A DNA stretch of 51,115 nucleotides, taken from assembly GCA_943330915.2 (NCBI GenBank), contig CALQJO020000018.1:1-51115 (forward strand), in the 5' to 3' direction. Of the stretch, positions 1-8,737 are shown in pieces; the first letter of the stretch is position 1, and each line of letters opens with the position of its first letter. The notes beneath the pieces are model-generated. The model did no database searches, was not told where the DNA came from, and saw only the letters and a program-made list of their open reading frames with translations. The stretch is from Rhodoferax sp. OV413. Lineage in GTDB: Bacteria; Pseudomonadota; Gammaproteobacteria; Pseudomonadales; Pseudohongiellaceae. The position numbers were made by a program, and so were the translations under genes.

Positions 1-507
1 CTGTTGTCTAGTGCTTGACTGCTCATAATATGTCCGGCTAGATACCCATCAGTGGGTTTTAAATTTGGTGGCGGGTGATCTGACCGAACCGCTGCCAGAG
101 TATAAGAAAGTATAAGTCGGCATTGTACCCCAGCATCCAAGGTTCAACAAAGACTGTCACAAACAGAGTGCCAGCTTGCTTGCTTTATCTTGGACAATAA
201 CAAGACCTATCTTGTAATATCTGAAATCAGCCCCCATATGCTTGAAGGCGAATGAAATAATAATCCGCCCCGGCTTTAGTTCCCTGATTGTTGTGACATG
301 GCAAATCAGGAAGTCAATGAAAGGTGAAAACTGACCTGAATTAAGTTTCCGGGGCAGTGAGGGAATGGCAAAGTAATTTGTAACGGTCTCGTTAAGAGAA
401 GGACGGCATTGAAAGGCTGACGTCACCAATACAACTCGCTTACGAATCTAATCAGAATTCGAAAGGGTTTCGCCCGCGAATTCAACTCGGCAAAGGGGGA
501 TTAACCC
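1..507. other. Non-coding leader upstream of ftsH
   Basis: No convincing gene lies here. No forward frame stays open from the left edge. The one long reverse frame (157-429, 90 codons) has no recognisable domain and overlaps a good heat-shock promoter match at 211-239. A perfect 7-base inverted repeat (455-461 with 477-483, with an inner GGG/CCC pairing) forms a hairpin just ahead of the ftsH ribosome-binding site. In many gammaproteobacteria rlmE sits directly before ftsH; it is not present here. Confidence 0.6.
211..239 (+). promoter_or_regulatory. Sigma-32 (heat-shock) type promoter for ftsH
   Basis: The sequence shows CTTGTAA at 211-217, a 14-base spacer and CCCCATAT at 232-239. The RpoH consensus is CTTGAAA, 13-15 bases, CCCCATNT, so only one position of the -35 element differs. 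The next gene is ftsH, a known RpoH-regulated gene in Escherichia coli whose product degrades RpoH. Transcription would start near 246 and leave a leader of about 260 bases. Assignment is by motif and context. Confidence 0.6.
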
Positions 508-2439
508 TTGAATGATATGGCTAAAAATTTATTGCTCTGGATGGTTATTGCGGCAGTGTTGCTGACTGTTTTTAACAACATTAACCAGGAGCCCGTAACC
601 TCGCAGGTCAATTATTCTGATTTTATCCGTGAAGTCAGGTCGGGGCAGGTAACTTCGGTCAATATCGCAGGTGTGACGGTAAATGGCGTGCGCTCTGATA
701 ATACCCGATTTAGCACAAACATCCCGATGATTGGTGACGATCAGTTGATGGATGACCTGTTTAACAACGGAGTTGAAATACGAGCCTCAGAGCCTGAAAG
801 ACAGAGTTTGTGGGAGCAATTGCTGCTTGCCAGTTTCCCGATTCTTATCATCATCGCGCTGTTTTTCTTTTTTATGCGGCAGATGCAGGGCGGAGGCGCA
901 GGCGGCAAGGGCGGCCCGATGTCCTTCGGCAAGAGCAAAGCCAAGTTGCTCGGCGAAGATCAGATCAAGGTCACTTTTGCTGATGTGGCAGGTGTGGATG
1001 AAGCCAAAGAAGACGTTAAAGAATTGGTGGATTTTTTGCGAGAACCGGATAAGTTTCAGCGTTTGGGAGGGCGTATACCCAGAGGTATTCTGATGGTCGG
1101 CCAGCCCGGGACGGGAAAGACCTTGCTGGCCAAGGCCATTGCCGGCGAAGCCAAAGTCCCGTTTTTCTCCATCTCAGGTTCTGATTTTGTCGAGATGTTT
1201 GTGGGCGTGGGAGCATCACGTGTACGTGACATGTTTGACCAGGCCAAGAAGCAGGCGCCCTGTATCATCTTTATAGACGAAATCGACGCAGTAGGGCGTC
1301 ACCGTGGCTCGGGTATGGGTGGTGGTCATGATGAGCGAGAGCAAACACTTAACCAGTTGCTGGTCGAAATGGATGGTTTTGAAGTCAACGACGGCATAAT
1401 TGTCATAGCTGCCACCAACCGACCTGATGTGCTTGATCCTGCGCTGCTGCGACCTGGTCGTTTCGACCGACAGGTTGTGGTAGGGTTGCCGGATATTCGC
1501 GGTCGAGAACAGATTCTTAAAGTACACATGCGGAAAGTGCCGATTGCAGATAACGTTGATGCGAGTGTCATTGCCCGTGGTACACCAGGGTTCTCCGGTG
1601 CAGACCTTGCTAACCTGGTAAATGAGGCCGCACTGTTCGCAGCACGTGGCGGTCGTCGTTTGGTAACTATGGAGGAGTTCGAAAAAGCTAAAGACAAAAT
1701 CATGATGGGTACTGAACGCAAATCCATGGTGATGTCTGAAAAAGAGAAGACCAATACTGCTTATCATGAAGCCGGGCACGCTATTGTCGGCCGCCTGGTG
1801 CCAGAGCACGATCCGGTTTACAAGGTCAGCATTATTCCGCGCGGCCGCGCCTTGGGTGTGACCATGTTTTTGCCAGAAGAGGATCGCTACAGCATCAGTA
1901 AGCTGGCAATCATGAGTCAGATCAGCAGTCTGTATGGTGGGCGAATCGCTGAAGAAATGACTCTGGGCGTTGACGGAGTAACTACAGGTGCTTCCAATGA
2001 TATTCAGCGCGCGACCGAAATGGCGCGTAACATGGTTACCAAGTGGGGTTTGTCTGAGAAACTCGGGCCCTTGATGTATGCGGAAAATGATGGTGAGATT
2101 TTCCTTGGTCGATCTGCGGGCGGGGCGCCAAAGCACCACTCCGGAGAGACTGCAAAAGTGATTGATGAGGAAGTGAAGAGCATCATTGATTTTTGTTACA
2201 GCCGCGCCAGGCGCATGCTGGAAGATAATCGCGACAAGCTCGAAATGATGAAAGATGCGCTGATGGAGTATGAAACCATCGATGCCGAGCAGATCAACGA
2301 CATTATGTCTGGACGTAAACCGCGCCCGCCTGCTGACTGGTCAGACAGTAGCAGTGGTTCGGGATCTTCAAGAAGTGAAACGACCGTTGCTGATGTAATG
2401 CACGATAAACCTATAGGTGGCCCCGCCAGCGAACATTGA
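508..2439 (+). CDS. ftsH: ATP-dependent zinc metalloprotease FtsH
   Basis: Membrane-anchored AAA+ protease that extracts and degrades membrane proteins and short-lived regulators. The 643-residue product has the full family plan: membrane helix at 8-24, small periplasmic domain, second helix at about 105-123, AAA domain with Walker A GQPGTGKT (198-205), Walker B IIFIDEID (253-260) and the second region of homology near 303-320, then the zinc-protease motif HEAGH (420-424). The TTG at 508 is preceded by AAGGGGG at optimal spacing and gives the N-terminus MNDMAKN. The in-frame ATG at 517 would give MAKNLLLW, as in E. coli, but is badly spaced from that site. Walker A has Gln where most FtsH proteins have Pro (GPPGTGKT). 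It is the first gene of a + strand block and is probably heat-inducible. Confidence 0.98.
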   Translation: MNDMAKNLLLWMVIAAVLLTVFNNINQEPVTSQVNYSDFIREVRSGQVTSVNIAGVTVNGVRSDNTRFSTNIPMIGDDQLMDDLFNNGVEIRASEPERQSLWEQLLLASFPILIIIALFFFFMRQMQGGGAGGKGGPMSFGKSKAKLLGEDQIKVTFADVAGVDEAKEDVKELVDFLREPDKFQRLGGRIPRGILMVGQPGTGKTLLAKAIAGEAKVPFFSISGSDFVEMFVGVGASRVRDMFDQAKKQAPCIIFIDEIDAVGRHRGSGMGGGHDEREQTLNQLLVEMDGFEVNDGIIVIAATNRPDVLDPALLRPGRFDRQVVVGLPDIRGREQILKVHMRKVPIADNVDASVIARGTPGFSGADLANLVNEAALFAARGGRRLVTMEEFEKAKDKIMMGTERKSMVMSEKEKTNTAYHEAGHAIVGRLVPEHDPVYKVSIIPRGRALGVTMFLPEEDRYSISKLAIMSQISSLYGGRIAEEMTLGVDGVTTGASNDIQRATEMARNMVTKWGLSEKLGPLMYAENDGEIFLGRSAGGAPKHHSGETAKVIDEEVKSIIDFCYSRARRMLEDNRDKLEMMKDALMEYETIDAEQINDIMSGRKPRPPADWSDSSSGSGSSRSETTVADVMHDKPIGGPASEH

Positions 2440-2471
2440 TTATCAGCTGGTTTGGATGCGGGAGCCTGTCA

Positions 2472-3380
2472 GTGTCCGATGTAGTATCAACATCACTGCT
2501 CAGGCCAGCGGCAGGGCTTAAATTGCCCGATCGCTGGCTTGACTTAACAGTCCCTCGGGTCATGGGTATTCTGAACGTGACCCCTGACTCGTTTTCTGAT
2601 GGCGGCGCATTAGCCGCAGCAGCTTCCCGTCGTTTCAAAATTTCCCTTGATAAAGCGTTGGCAGCTGCAGAGTCAATTGTGCTTGCAGGGGCTGATTTAA
2701 TTGATGTTGGGGGTGAGTCAACCCGGCCAGGCGCTCCCTCTATCAGTGTCGGCGAGGAGCTTGAACGTGTAATCCCCGTCATCTCTGCCATACGTAACAA
2801 TTTTGATGTGCCAATTTCTGTAGATACCAGTTCACCAGCAGTGATTACCGCGGCCGCAAGTGCAGGCGCCAGCATGATAAACGACGTGCGTGCGCTGCAG
2901 ATACCCGGTGCGTTGGAGGCTGTTGCCGCGACAAATTTGGCGGTCTGCCTCATGCACATGCAAGGGCAGCCTCAGTCTATGCAAGACGATCCCTACTATC
3001 AGGATGTCGTTGCAGAAGTATGCGAGTTCTTGTTTTCCCGGAAAGTATGTTCTGAAAAAGCTGGCATCAATTGTGACAGGATTTGTCTGGATCCTGGTTT
3101 TGGATTCGGGAAGACGCTGAGTCATAACTATCAAATGCTGGCGCGGCTTCACGAAATACACGCTCTGGGTTCACCTTTATTGGTTGGAATATCGCGTAAG
3201 TCGATGATCGGGTCCGTCACCGGTGGCGCCCCGGCAGATCGTCTGGCGGGCAGCCTGGCTGCGGCTTTGCTGGCTGCAATTGCAGGAGCGCAGATCATTC
3301 GTGTCCATGATGTAAGGCATACCGTGGATGCATTAAAGGTGTTTTTAGTTGCGAGAAATGCTGGCCAGCCACGCGCGTGA
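2472..3380 (+). CDS. folP: Dihydropteroate synthase
   Basis: Condenses para-aminobenzoate with dihydropterin pyrophosphate in folate synthesis; cytosolic TIM barrel. Family signatures are clear: GILNVTPDSFSDGG near the N-terminus, DVGGESTRPGA, the SVDTSSP strand and DPGFGFGKT. The GTG at 2472 is chosen because GGGAGC lies about 8 bases upstream and the protein then starts MSDVVSTS, about 302 residues, close to the family length. A TTG at 2436 overlapping the ftsH stop by four bases is an alternative that adds 12 residues. The ftsH-folP-glmM order matches E. coli and pseudomonads. Confidence 0.95.
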   Translation: MSDVVSTSLLRPAAGLKLPDRWLDLTVPRVMGILNVTPDSFSDGGALAAAASRRFKISLDKALAAAESIVLAGADLIDVGGESTRPGAPSISVGEELERVIPVISAIRNNFDVPISVDTSSPAVITAAASAGASMINDVRALQIPGALEAVAATNLAVCLMHMQGQPQSMQDDPYYQDVVAEVCEFLFSRKVCSEKAGINCDRICLDPGFGFGKTLSHNYQMLARLHEIHALGSPLLVGISRKSMIGSVTGGAPADRLAGSLAAALLAAIAGAQIIRVHDVRHTVDALKVFLVARNAGQPRA

Positions 3381-3424
3381 AGTGTTTATAATCTGTCCAA
3401 TTAAGGAATTCAGAGGTTAAAAAA

Positions 3425-4792
3425 GTGGGATGTGGAAGCAAATCAGAAAAACGGTTTTTTGGTACTGATGGTATCCGCGGTCACGTGGGAGAGTACCCGA
3501 TTACACCTGATTTTATGCTGAAGCTAGGCTGGGCTGCTGGAAAAGTGTTTGCAAAAACCGGTGGTCAGCGCAGCAAAATATTGATCGGTAAAGATACCCG
3601 TATTTCAGGTTATATGTTTGAGGCTGCTCTCGAGGCTGGCCTGGCTTCAGCCGGCGTTGATATCAATATGCTGGGGCCAATGCCAACACCAGCTATAGCA
3701 TACTTGACCCGAACGTTTGGCGCTCAGGCTGGTATCGTAATCAGTGCGTCACATAACGCATTTCCTGATAACGGCATCAAGTTCTTTGACGGCGATGGAG
3801 CGAAGTTGCCGGATGAAACAGAATTGGCAATAGAAGAGTATCTGAGCAAAGACTTAACGACAGTGAGCTCAGCGGATATCGGCAAGGTGTCACGTATTTC
3901 TGACGCTGCTGGCAGATACATTGAATACTGTAAACGCACAACTCCCGGAAATACGATCTTGCGAGGCTTGAAGGTTGTTATTGATTGTGCGAATGGATCC
4001 ACGTATCACATCGCTGGTAATGTTTTTTCAGAGCTTGGTGCCTCAGTGATGTCGATTGGGGTCTCTCCCAACGGACTAAATATCAACAAAGACTGTGGTT
4101 CTACCTCGCCAATGACTCTTGCCAGGCATGTGCTTGCAGAGCAGGCGGATTTGGGAATCGCATTTGACGGGGATGGTGACAGAGTTATTATGATCGACCA
4201 CCTTGGTAATGTGGTTGATGGGGATGAGTTGCTTTACATCATCGCACGCGATCGTCGTCGGCGGCACTTGGCCTTCGGTGGTGTGGTGGGTACCTTGATG
4301 AGCAATTTGGGCCTTGAATTGGGGCTGGAGGCGCTGGACGTTCCCTTTGTAAGGACAGATGTTGGTGATCGTTACGTGATGGAGTTACTGAAGAAAAAAT
4401 CGTGGTTACTGGGAGGCGAGTCATCAGGACATATTGTTTGTCTGGATGTTGGCACCACCGGTGATGGTATTGTGTCTGCATTGCAGGTGTTGGCGGCAAT
4501 GGTTCAAACAGACTCAAGCTTGTTTGATTTGCGTAGCAAGATGCGCAAAATGCCGCAGACTATGATCAATGTCCGTGTTTCCAATAAATCACTTGTTATG
4601 GACAGCGTGCCGGTCAAGCTGGCTGTCGGGGCTGTTGAAACAAAAATGGCGGGGCGTGGACGAGTGTTGTTGCGTCCCTCCGGAACGGAGCCTGTGGTTC
4701 GTGTAATGGTAGAAGGTGATGATCAAGTGTCGGTTGCAATGTACGCGCAGGAAATCGCCGAGGTGGTAAAGTCGGTAAGCAACACAGACTAA
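3425..4792 (+). CDS. glmM: Phosphoglucosamine mutase
   Basis: Interconverts glucosamine-6-phosphate and glucosamine-1-phosphate on the route to UDP-N-acetylglucosamine. The 455-residue protein has the four hallmark loops of the alpha-D-phosphohexomutases: the phosphoserine loop ISASHN (catalytic Ser109), the magnesium loop DGDGDR (248-253), the sugar-binding GESSGH (331-336) and the phosphate-binding RPSGTEP (417-423). The GTG start is preceded by AGAGGT at suitable spacing. The residue after SASHN is Ala, not the usual Pro. It follows folP by 44 bases and is probably in the same transcript. Confidence 0.97.
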   Translation: MGCGSKSEKRFFGTDGIRGHVGEYPITPDFMLKLGWAAGKVFAKTGGQRSKILIGKDTRISGYMFEAALEAGLASAGVDINMLGPMPTPAIAYLTRTFGAQAGIVISASHNAFPDNGIKFFDGDGAKLPDETELAIEEYLSKDLTTVSSADIGKVSRISDAAGRYIEYCKRTTPGNTILRGLKVVIDCANGSTYHIAGNVFSELGASVMSIGVSPNGLNINKDCGSTSPMTLARHVLAEQADLGIAFDGDGDRVIMIDHLGNVVDGDELLYIIARDRRRRHLAFGGVVGTLMSNLGLELGLEALDVPFVRTDVGDRYVMELLKKKSWLLGGESSGHIVCLDVGTTGDGIVSALQVLAAMVQTDSSLFDLRSKMRKMPQTMINVRVSNKSLVMDSVPVKLAVGAVETKMAGRGRVLLRPSGTEPVVRVMVEGDDQVSVAMYAQEIAEVVKSVSNTD

Positions 4793-4917
4793 AAAGGTTG
4801 GTAAAAAAGTGCTGGTATGCGGCGATCCCGGAACTTGCGCTGACTTGCAAGGCCGGATCAAAGTGGTTATAGTTGCGCCCCCGTGGAAGCTCGGTCTGCG
4901 CAGCAGGACAATAGGGT

Positions 4918-5679
4918 GTGATTATGCGTCGAGCGCTGGTTGCCGCAAATTGGAAAATGCATGGGAACCGCGTCTTTTTAAAAGAACTGGTCTCCGGATT
5001 AATACCTGCATTGTCAGGTGGCGTGAATGGTGTTGATATTGTTGTTTGTCCGCCTTTCCCTTACCTGCAGATGGTTGAAGCTCTGATAAGCGGTGTAGAG
5101 GTAGTGCTAGGCGCCCAGGATATCTCTACTCACGAATGCGGGGCCTACACGGGTGAAGTATCAGGCAGTATGCTGGCAGACTTTCGGGTTCGGTATGTCA
5201 TTGTTGGCCACTCCGAGAGACGCACAATGATGGCGGAAAGCGATAAGGTTGTAGCCGCAAAGTTTGAAGCCGCTCAACGGGATGGTTTGATTCCTGTGTT
5301 GTGCGTAGGCGAGACTCTGGACGAGCGCGATCAGGATATGGCTGAGCAGGTGGTAAGCCGTCAGCTGGCAGCGATAGTAGATAGATGTGGGGTTTCCGGA
5401 TTCAACAGAGCAGTTGTTGCATACGAGCCAGTATGGGCTATCGGAACTGGCCGTTCCGCCAGTCTGCAGCAGGCTCAAGATATGCATTCAGCGATACGCA
5501 GGTTGATAGCGCTGCATAATGAGGAAACTGCGCAATCATTGCAGATTATTTATGGTGGCAGCGTGAGCCCAGAGAATGCGCCGGAATTATTTGCGCAACC
5601 CGATATCGATGGCGGTCTGATAGGTGGTGCATCGTTGAATGCTGATATGTTTGTCCGTATATGTAAAAGTGTGAGTTAA
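4918..5679 (+). CDS. tpiA: Triosephosphate isomerase
   Basis: Interconverts dihydroxyacetone phosphate and glyceraldehyde-3-phosphate. The residues of a working enzyme are visible: Lys13 in ANWKMHG, His98 in VGHSERR, catalytic Glu170 in AYEPVWAIGTG, and the phosphate-gripping YGGSVSPEN and GGLIGGASL segments near the C-terminus. The GTG at 4918 sits 9 bases after AGGA. The ATG at 4924 gives MRRALVAANWK, which matches the usual start in Pseudomonas and 251 residues, so either may be used. The 125 bases between glmM and this gene hold no recognisable gene. Confidence 0.97.
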   Translation: MIMRRALVAANWKMHGNRVFLKELVSGLIPALSGGVNGVDIVVCPPFPYLQMVEALISGVEVVLGAQDISTHECGAYTGEVSGSMLADFRVRYVIVGHSERRTMMAESDKVVAAKFEAAQRDGLIPVLCVGETLDERDQDMAEQVVSRQLAAIVDRCGVSGFNRAVVAYEPVWAIGTGRSASLQQAQDMHSAIRRLIALHNEETAQSLQIIYGGSVSPENAPELFAQPDIDGGLIGGASLNADMFVRICKSVS

Positions 5680-5682
5680 AAT

Positions 5683-6081
5683 ATGGAAACGCTGATTGTT
5701 GTTGTGCACGTGATTGCCGCCATCGCAATTATTGCGTTGGTGTTGCTTCAGCAAGGCAAGGGCGCAGATGCCGGCGCGGCCTTTGGCAGTGGCGCATCCC
5801 AGACGGTCTTTGGTAGTTCTGGCAGTGGCAATTTTCTGACCCGCTCTACGACAATTGCAGCGGTAGTATTCTTTGTTACCAGTCTGACGCTGGCTATTTA
5901 TGCCAAGCAGTACAGCCTGGGTGGTGGTCTGGACAGCGGAGAGCCGTTGGTAAGTCCGGAAGCTCTCAGGGAGATCGAGCAGTCGGACATTCCGCAGCTT
6001 GACGTCGCTCCGACGGCTTCAGATGTGCCTGCTGCTCCTATACTTGAGTCTCCAGTAAGTGGGACTCCTGTAGTTCAGTAA
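5683..6081 (+). CDS. secG: Preprotein translocase subunit SecG
   Basis: Small inner-membrane subunit of the SecYEG translocon. The 132-residue protein shows the family layout: membrane helix at about 3-22, the conserved cytoplasmic loop with LLQQGKGADAGAAFGSG and FGSSGSGNFLTR, a second helix at about 57-74, and a variable Pro/Ser/Val-rich tail. It starts three bases after the tpiA stop, so the two are translated from one message. The tRNA-Leu gene follows directly, the same arrangement as in E. coli. Confidence 0.96.
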   Translation: METLIVVVHVIAAIAIIALVLLQQGKGADAGAAFGSGASQTVFGSSGSGNFLTRSTTIAAVVFFVTSLTLAIYAKQYSLGGGLDSGEPLVSPEALREIEQSDIPQLDVAPTASDVPAAPILESPVSGTPVVQ

Positions 6082-6089
6082 TCGTATTT

Positions 6090-6175
6090 GCCGAAGTGGT
6101 GGAATTGGTAGACACGCTATCTTGAGGGGGTAGTGGCCATTGGTCGTGCGAGTTCAAGTCTCGCCTTCGGCACCA
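6090..6175 (+). tRNA. tRNA-Leu (anticodon GAG)
   Basis: The acceptor stem GCCGAAG (6090-6096) pairs with CTTCGGC (6165-6171), followed by A and an encoded CCA. The anticodon stem CTATC/GGTAG encloses the loop TTGAGGG, so the anticodon is GAG. A long variable arm and the GTTCAAGTC T-loop are present, as expected of a class II leucine tRNA. It lies 8 bases after secG, like leuU in E. coli, and is probably transcribed from the upstream genes. Confidence 0.97.
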
Positions 6176-6227
6176 ATTAGAACGCAGTGATGGTACCATT
6201 GCCGGGGAAATCGAGTTGATTAATGTC

Positions 6228-6256
6228 TTGACGGACTACAGGGGTCAGTCTAGAAT
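6228..6256 (+). promoter_or_regulatory. Sigma-70 promoter for the initiator tRNA
   Basis: TTGACG (6228-6233), a spacer of exactly 17 bases and TAGAAT (6251-6256), each one base from consensus. The bases after the -10 element are GC-rich (ACCGGCCC), the kind of discriminator seen in stable-RNA promoters under growth-rate or stringent control. It lies about 75 bases before the initiator tRNA. Confidence 0.8.
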
Positions 6257-6332
6257 ACCGGCCCTCTCACAGAAGCTTTGCCAGAAGCTGGTGGCGTCAA
6301 AAGTGGCGTTAGATATAGATTTTAAGCTTTAT

Positions 6333-6409
<77 letters not shown>

Positions 6410-6443
6410 AATCTGCGGTCGGGAGTTTGTCCGAGTACCGCTC

Positions 6444-6467
6444 AAAAGCCCCTAGATGGGGCTTTTT
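6444..6467 (+). terminator. Intrinsic terminator after tRNA-fMet
   Basis: AAAAGCCCC, loop TAGAT, GGGGC and TTTTT: a compact GC stem followed by a U-tract, 35 bases after the tRNA 3' end. It ends the tRNA transcript or acts as an attenuator ahead of rimP-nusA. Confidence 0.85.
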
Positions 6468-6603
6468 ATTACGGCTGATGATTGCACGCAAGAGCTCTCA
6501 GCAGGGTCGGAAAAGTTCGTCGGATTTGATTTGTTCAAGGACGAGGCGCCGCCGCAAATTTCCCTCAGGGAGTTTGCCACAAGACAAGCAGTTTGTTTAA
6601 GCG

Positions 6604-6626
6604 GTGGGCCTAGGGCCCACTTTTTA
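6604..6626 (+). terminator. Second intrinsic terminator/attenuator before rimP
   Basis: GTGGGCC, loop TAG, GGCCCAC, then TTTTTA. The perfect 7-base-pair GC-rich stem with U-tract lies 43 bases before the rimP start. Two strong terminators between the tRNA and the nusA operon imply that rimP-nusA-infB has its own promoter between them or depends on controlled read-through. NusA is itself a termination factor known to control its own operon. Confidence 0.8.
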
Positions 6627-6668
6627 TTTGTGTTTTAAAAATCCGCATAGTTTAGGAAAGTAGTTAAC

Positions 6669-7118
6669 GTGGTTGCAACAATAGATAACATCTCAGAGCT
6701 TTTTCGCCCCGCTGTCGCTGCGCTGGGTCTGGAACTCTGGGGCGTAGAGCACCTCGTGCGAGGCCATTCTTCTTTGCTTCGCATCTATATTGATAGTCCG
6801 GATGGCATATCGATAGAGGACTGTGAAAAAGTCAGTCGACAAGTCAGCGCCATTCTGGATGTTGAAGACCCGATTCCTGGCGAGTATACGCTTGAGGTGT
6901 CCTCTCCAGGTTTTGACAGACCTTTGTTCGATTTCGAACAGTTTGGCCGTTTTTTGGGTGAGGTAGTCAGCCTGAGATTGCGCACGCCGCTTGATGGGCG
7001 TCGCAAATTTAAAGGTAAGTTGGAAAAAACTGAAAGCGGTGTGCTTTCTATCGCCGTGGACGGCATTGTGTATGACATTCCCTACCAGCAGGTAGACAAG
7101 GCGAACATCGCGGCCTGA
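6669..7118 (+). CDS. rimP: Ribosome maturation factor RimP
   Basis: Assists assembly of the 30S subunit. The 149-residue protein has the typical start (short helix, then LGLELWGVEHLVRGHSSLLRI), the SIEDCEKVSRQVSAILDVEDPI segment and the YTLEVSSPGFDRPL motif, ending in the small SH3-like domain. The GTG start at 6669 follows AGGAAAG at good spacing. It is the first gene of the rimP-nusA-infB-rbfA-truB operon. Confidence 0.95.
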   Translation: MVATIDNISELFRPAVAALGLELWGVEHLVRGHSSLLRIYIDSPDGISIEDCEKVSRQVSAILDVEDPIPGEYTLEVSSPGFDRPLFDFEQFGRFLGEVVSLRLRTPLDGRRKFKGKLEKTESGVLSIAVDGIVYDIPYQQVDKANIAA

Positions 7119-7177
7119 GAAAGTTATACGGCAGTGTTCTGATGGAACAATGAACCCGTGTGTAAGGTGACATTATT

Positions 7178-8665
7178 ATGATGAGTAAAGAAATTCTGAT
7201 GGTTGCAGACGCGGTCTCCAATGAAAAGGGGGTAGCGCGCGAAGTAATATTTGAAGCCATTGAGTCGGCTCTGGCGACAGCAACCAAAAAATTGTTCGAC
7301 GACGAAGAGGTCAATTTCCGCGTTGTTGTGAATCGCAAGTCAGGGCATTACGAAACCTTCCGTCGTTGGGATGTTGTTGCTGATGAAAATTTTGATGATC
7401 CTGCTCACCAACTGACGCTGGATCAGGCTCAGGCGAAGAACCCGGACATCACCATTGGTGAAGTGTGGGAAGAAAAAATCGAAAACACCGAGTTTGGCCG
7501 TATTGCTGCGCAAACAGCCAAGCAGGTCATTGTGCAAAAAGTGCGGGAGGCTGAGCGAGACCTGGTGGTTGCCGAGTATCGCGACAAAATGGGCAAATTG
7601 GTCTCCGGCACGGTTAAAAAAGTTACCCGCGAGAGCATTCTTGTGGATCTTGGCGGTAATGCTGAAGCGATGCTGCCCAGAGACCAGATGATCCCCCGGG
7701 AAATGTTCCGTACCGGCGATCGTATCCGCGCCTTGCTGCTGGATGTGCGTCAGGAAGCGCGTGGTCCTCAATTGTTCCTGAGCCGCACAGCCTCGGGCAT
7801 GCTGATTGAATTGTTCAAGATTGAAGTGCCGGAGATCGCAGACGGTATTATCGAGATTCGTGCAGCGGCGCGTGATCCGGGCTCAAGAGCAAAAATTGTA
7901 GTCAGTACCAATGACGGACGTATTGATCCGGTAGGTGCATGTGTTGGTATGCGCGGCTCGCGCGTACAAGTAGTTTCAAATGAGCTGGCTAATGAACGCA
8001 TTGACATCATTCTTTGGGATGATAACCCAGCACAATTGGTGATAAACGCCATGGCTCCGGCTGAAGTAGCCTCTATTGTGATGGACGAAGACAGTCACAC
8101 CATGGATGTTGCCGTCGAAGAGGATAATCTGGCACAGGCGATTGGTCGCAGTGGTCAGAACGTGCGTCTGTCGGCTGAGCTGACAGGTTGGGCGATAAAT
8201 GTAATGAGCGTAGAGGATGCCCGCAACAAACAGCAGCAGGAGTCCAGCGGATTTATTTCAGTGTTTATGGACAAACTGGATATTGATGAGGATGTTGCCG
8301 AGTTGCTCGTCAGTGAAGGATTTACCTCACTAGAAGAAGTCGCATATGTACCGATAGATGAGTTGCTCAGTATTGATGGTTTTGATGAAGATATCGCCAA
8401 AGAACTGCGCGATCGTGCACGAGACGCCTTGCTCACTCAGGCAATTGCCTCAGAAGAAGGTTTGTCAGGTGCTCAGCTGGAAGCTGACCTTCTGAATATG
8501 GAAGGTATGGATGACACGCTAGCGATGTCTCTGGCAGGTAAAGGAATCCTCAACATGGAAGACCTGGCAGAGCAGTCAATTGATGATTTGATGGATATTG
8601 ACGGCATGAGCGAAGAGCGTGCCGGCAAATTGATTATGACGGCTCGAGCGCCCTGGTTTGCGTAA
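7178..8665 (+). CDS. nusA: Transcription termination/antitermination factor NusA
   Basis: Binds RNA polymerase and nascent RNA to control pausing, termination and antitermination. The 495-residue product has the N-terminal polymerase-binding domain (1-125), an S1 domain (about 135-200, [22 protein letters not shown]), two KH domains (about 205-345, including VGMRGSRVQ and [11 protein letters not shown]) and two acidic C-terminal repeats (about 370-425 and 445-495) typical of gammaproteobacteria. Two ATG codons begin the gene; MSKEIL from the second matches the E. coli-like N-terminus MNKEIL. Confidence 0.97.
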   Translation: MMSKEILMVADAVSNEKGVAREVIFEAIESALATATKKLFDDEEVNFRVVVNRKSGHYETFRRWDVVADENFDDPAHQLTLDQAQAKNPDITIGEVWEEKIENTEFGRIAAQTAKQVIVQKVREAERDLVVAEYRDKMGKLVSGTVKKVTRESILVDLGGNAEAMLPRDQMIPREMFRTGDRIRALLLDVRQEARGPQLFLSRTASGMLIELFKIEVPEIADGIIEIRAAARDPGSRAKIVVSTNDGRIDPVGACVGMRGSRVQVVSNELANERIDIILWDDNPAQLVINAMAPAEVASIVMDEDSHTMDVAVEEDNLAQAIGRSGQNVRLSAELTGWAINVMSVEDARNKQQQESSGFISVFMDKLDIDEDVAELLVSEGFTSLEEVAYVPIDELLSIDGFDEDIAKELRDRARDALLTQAIASEEGLSGAQLEADLLNMEGMDDTLAMSLAGKGILNMEDLAEQSIDDLMDIDGMSEERAGKLIMTARAPWFA

Positions 8666-8737
8666 TACCCGGATTAAACAGATGGGCCGGGTGACAGCTA
8701 ACCGGATCAGGCAGCACGAGAAGACAGGAGTAGTTAA

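Noticed and set aside
157-429. Reverse-strand 90-codon open frame upstream of ftsH
   Set aside because: No recognisable domain, no clear ribosome-binding site, and it overlaps a good sigma-32 promoter match. Most likely non-coding.
1216-2139. 307-codon reverse open frame inside ftsH
   Set aside because: Antisense of a highly conserved gene with low-complexity, His/Thr-rich translation; a codon-bias shadow.
6456-6638. 60-codon open frame between the initiator tRNA and rimP
   Set aside because: It begins inside one intrinsic terminator and runs through the second; the protein has no family features.
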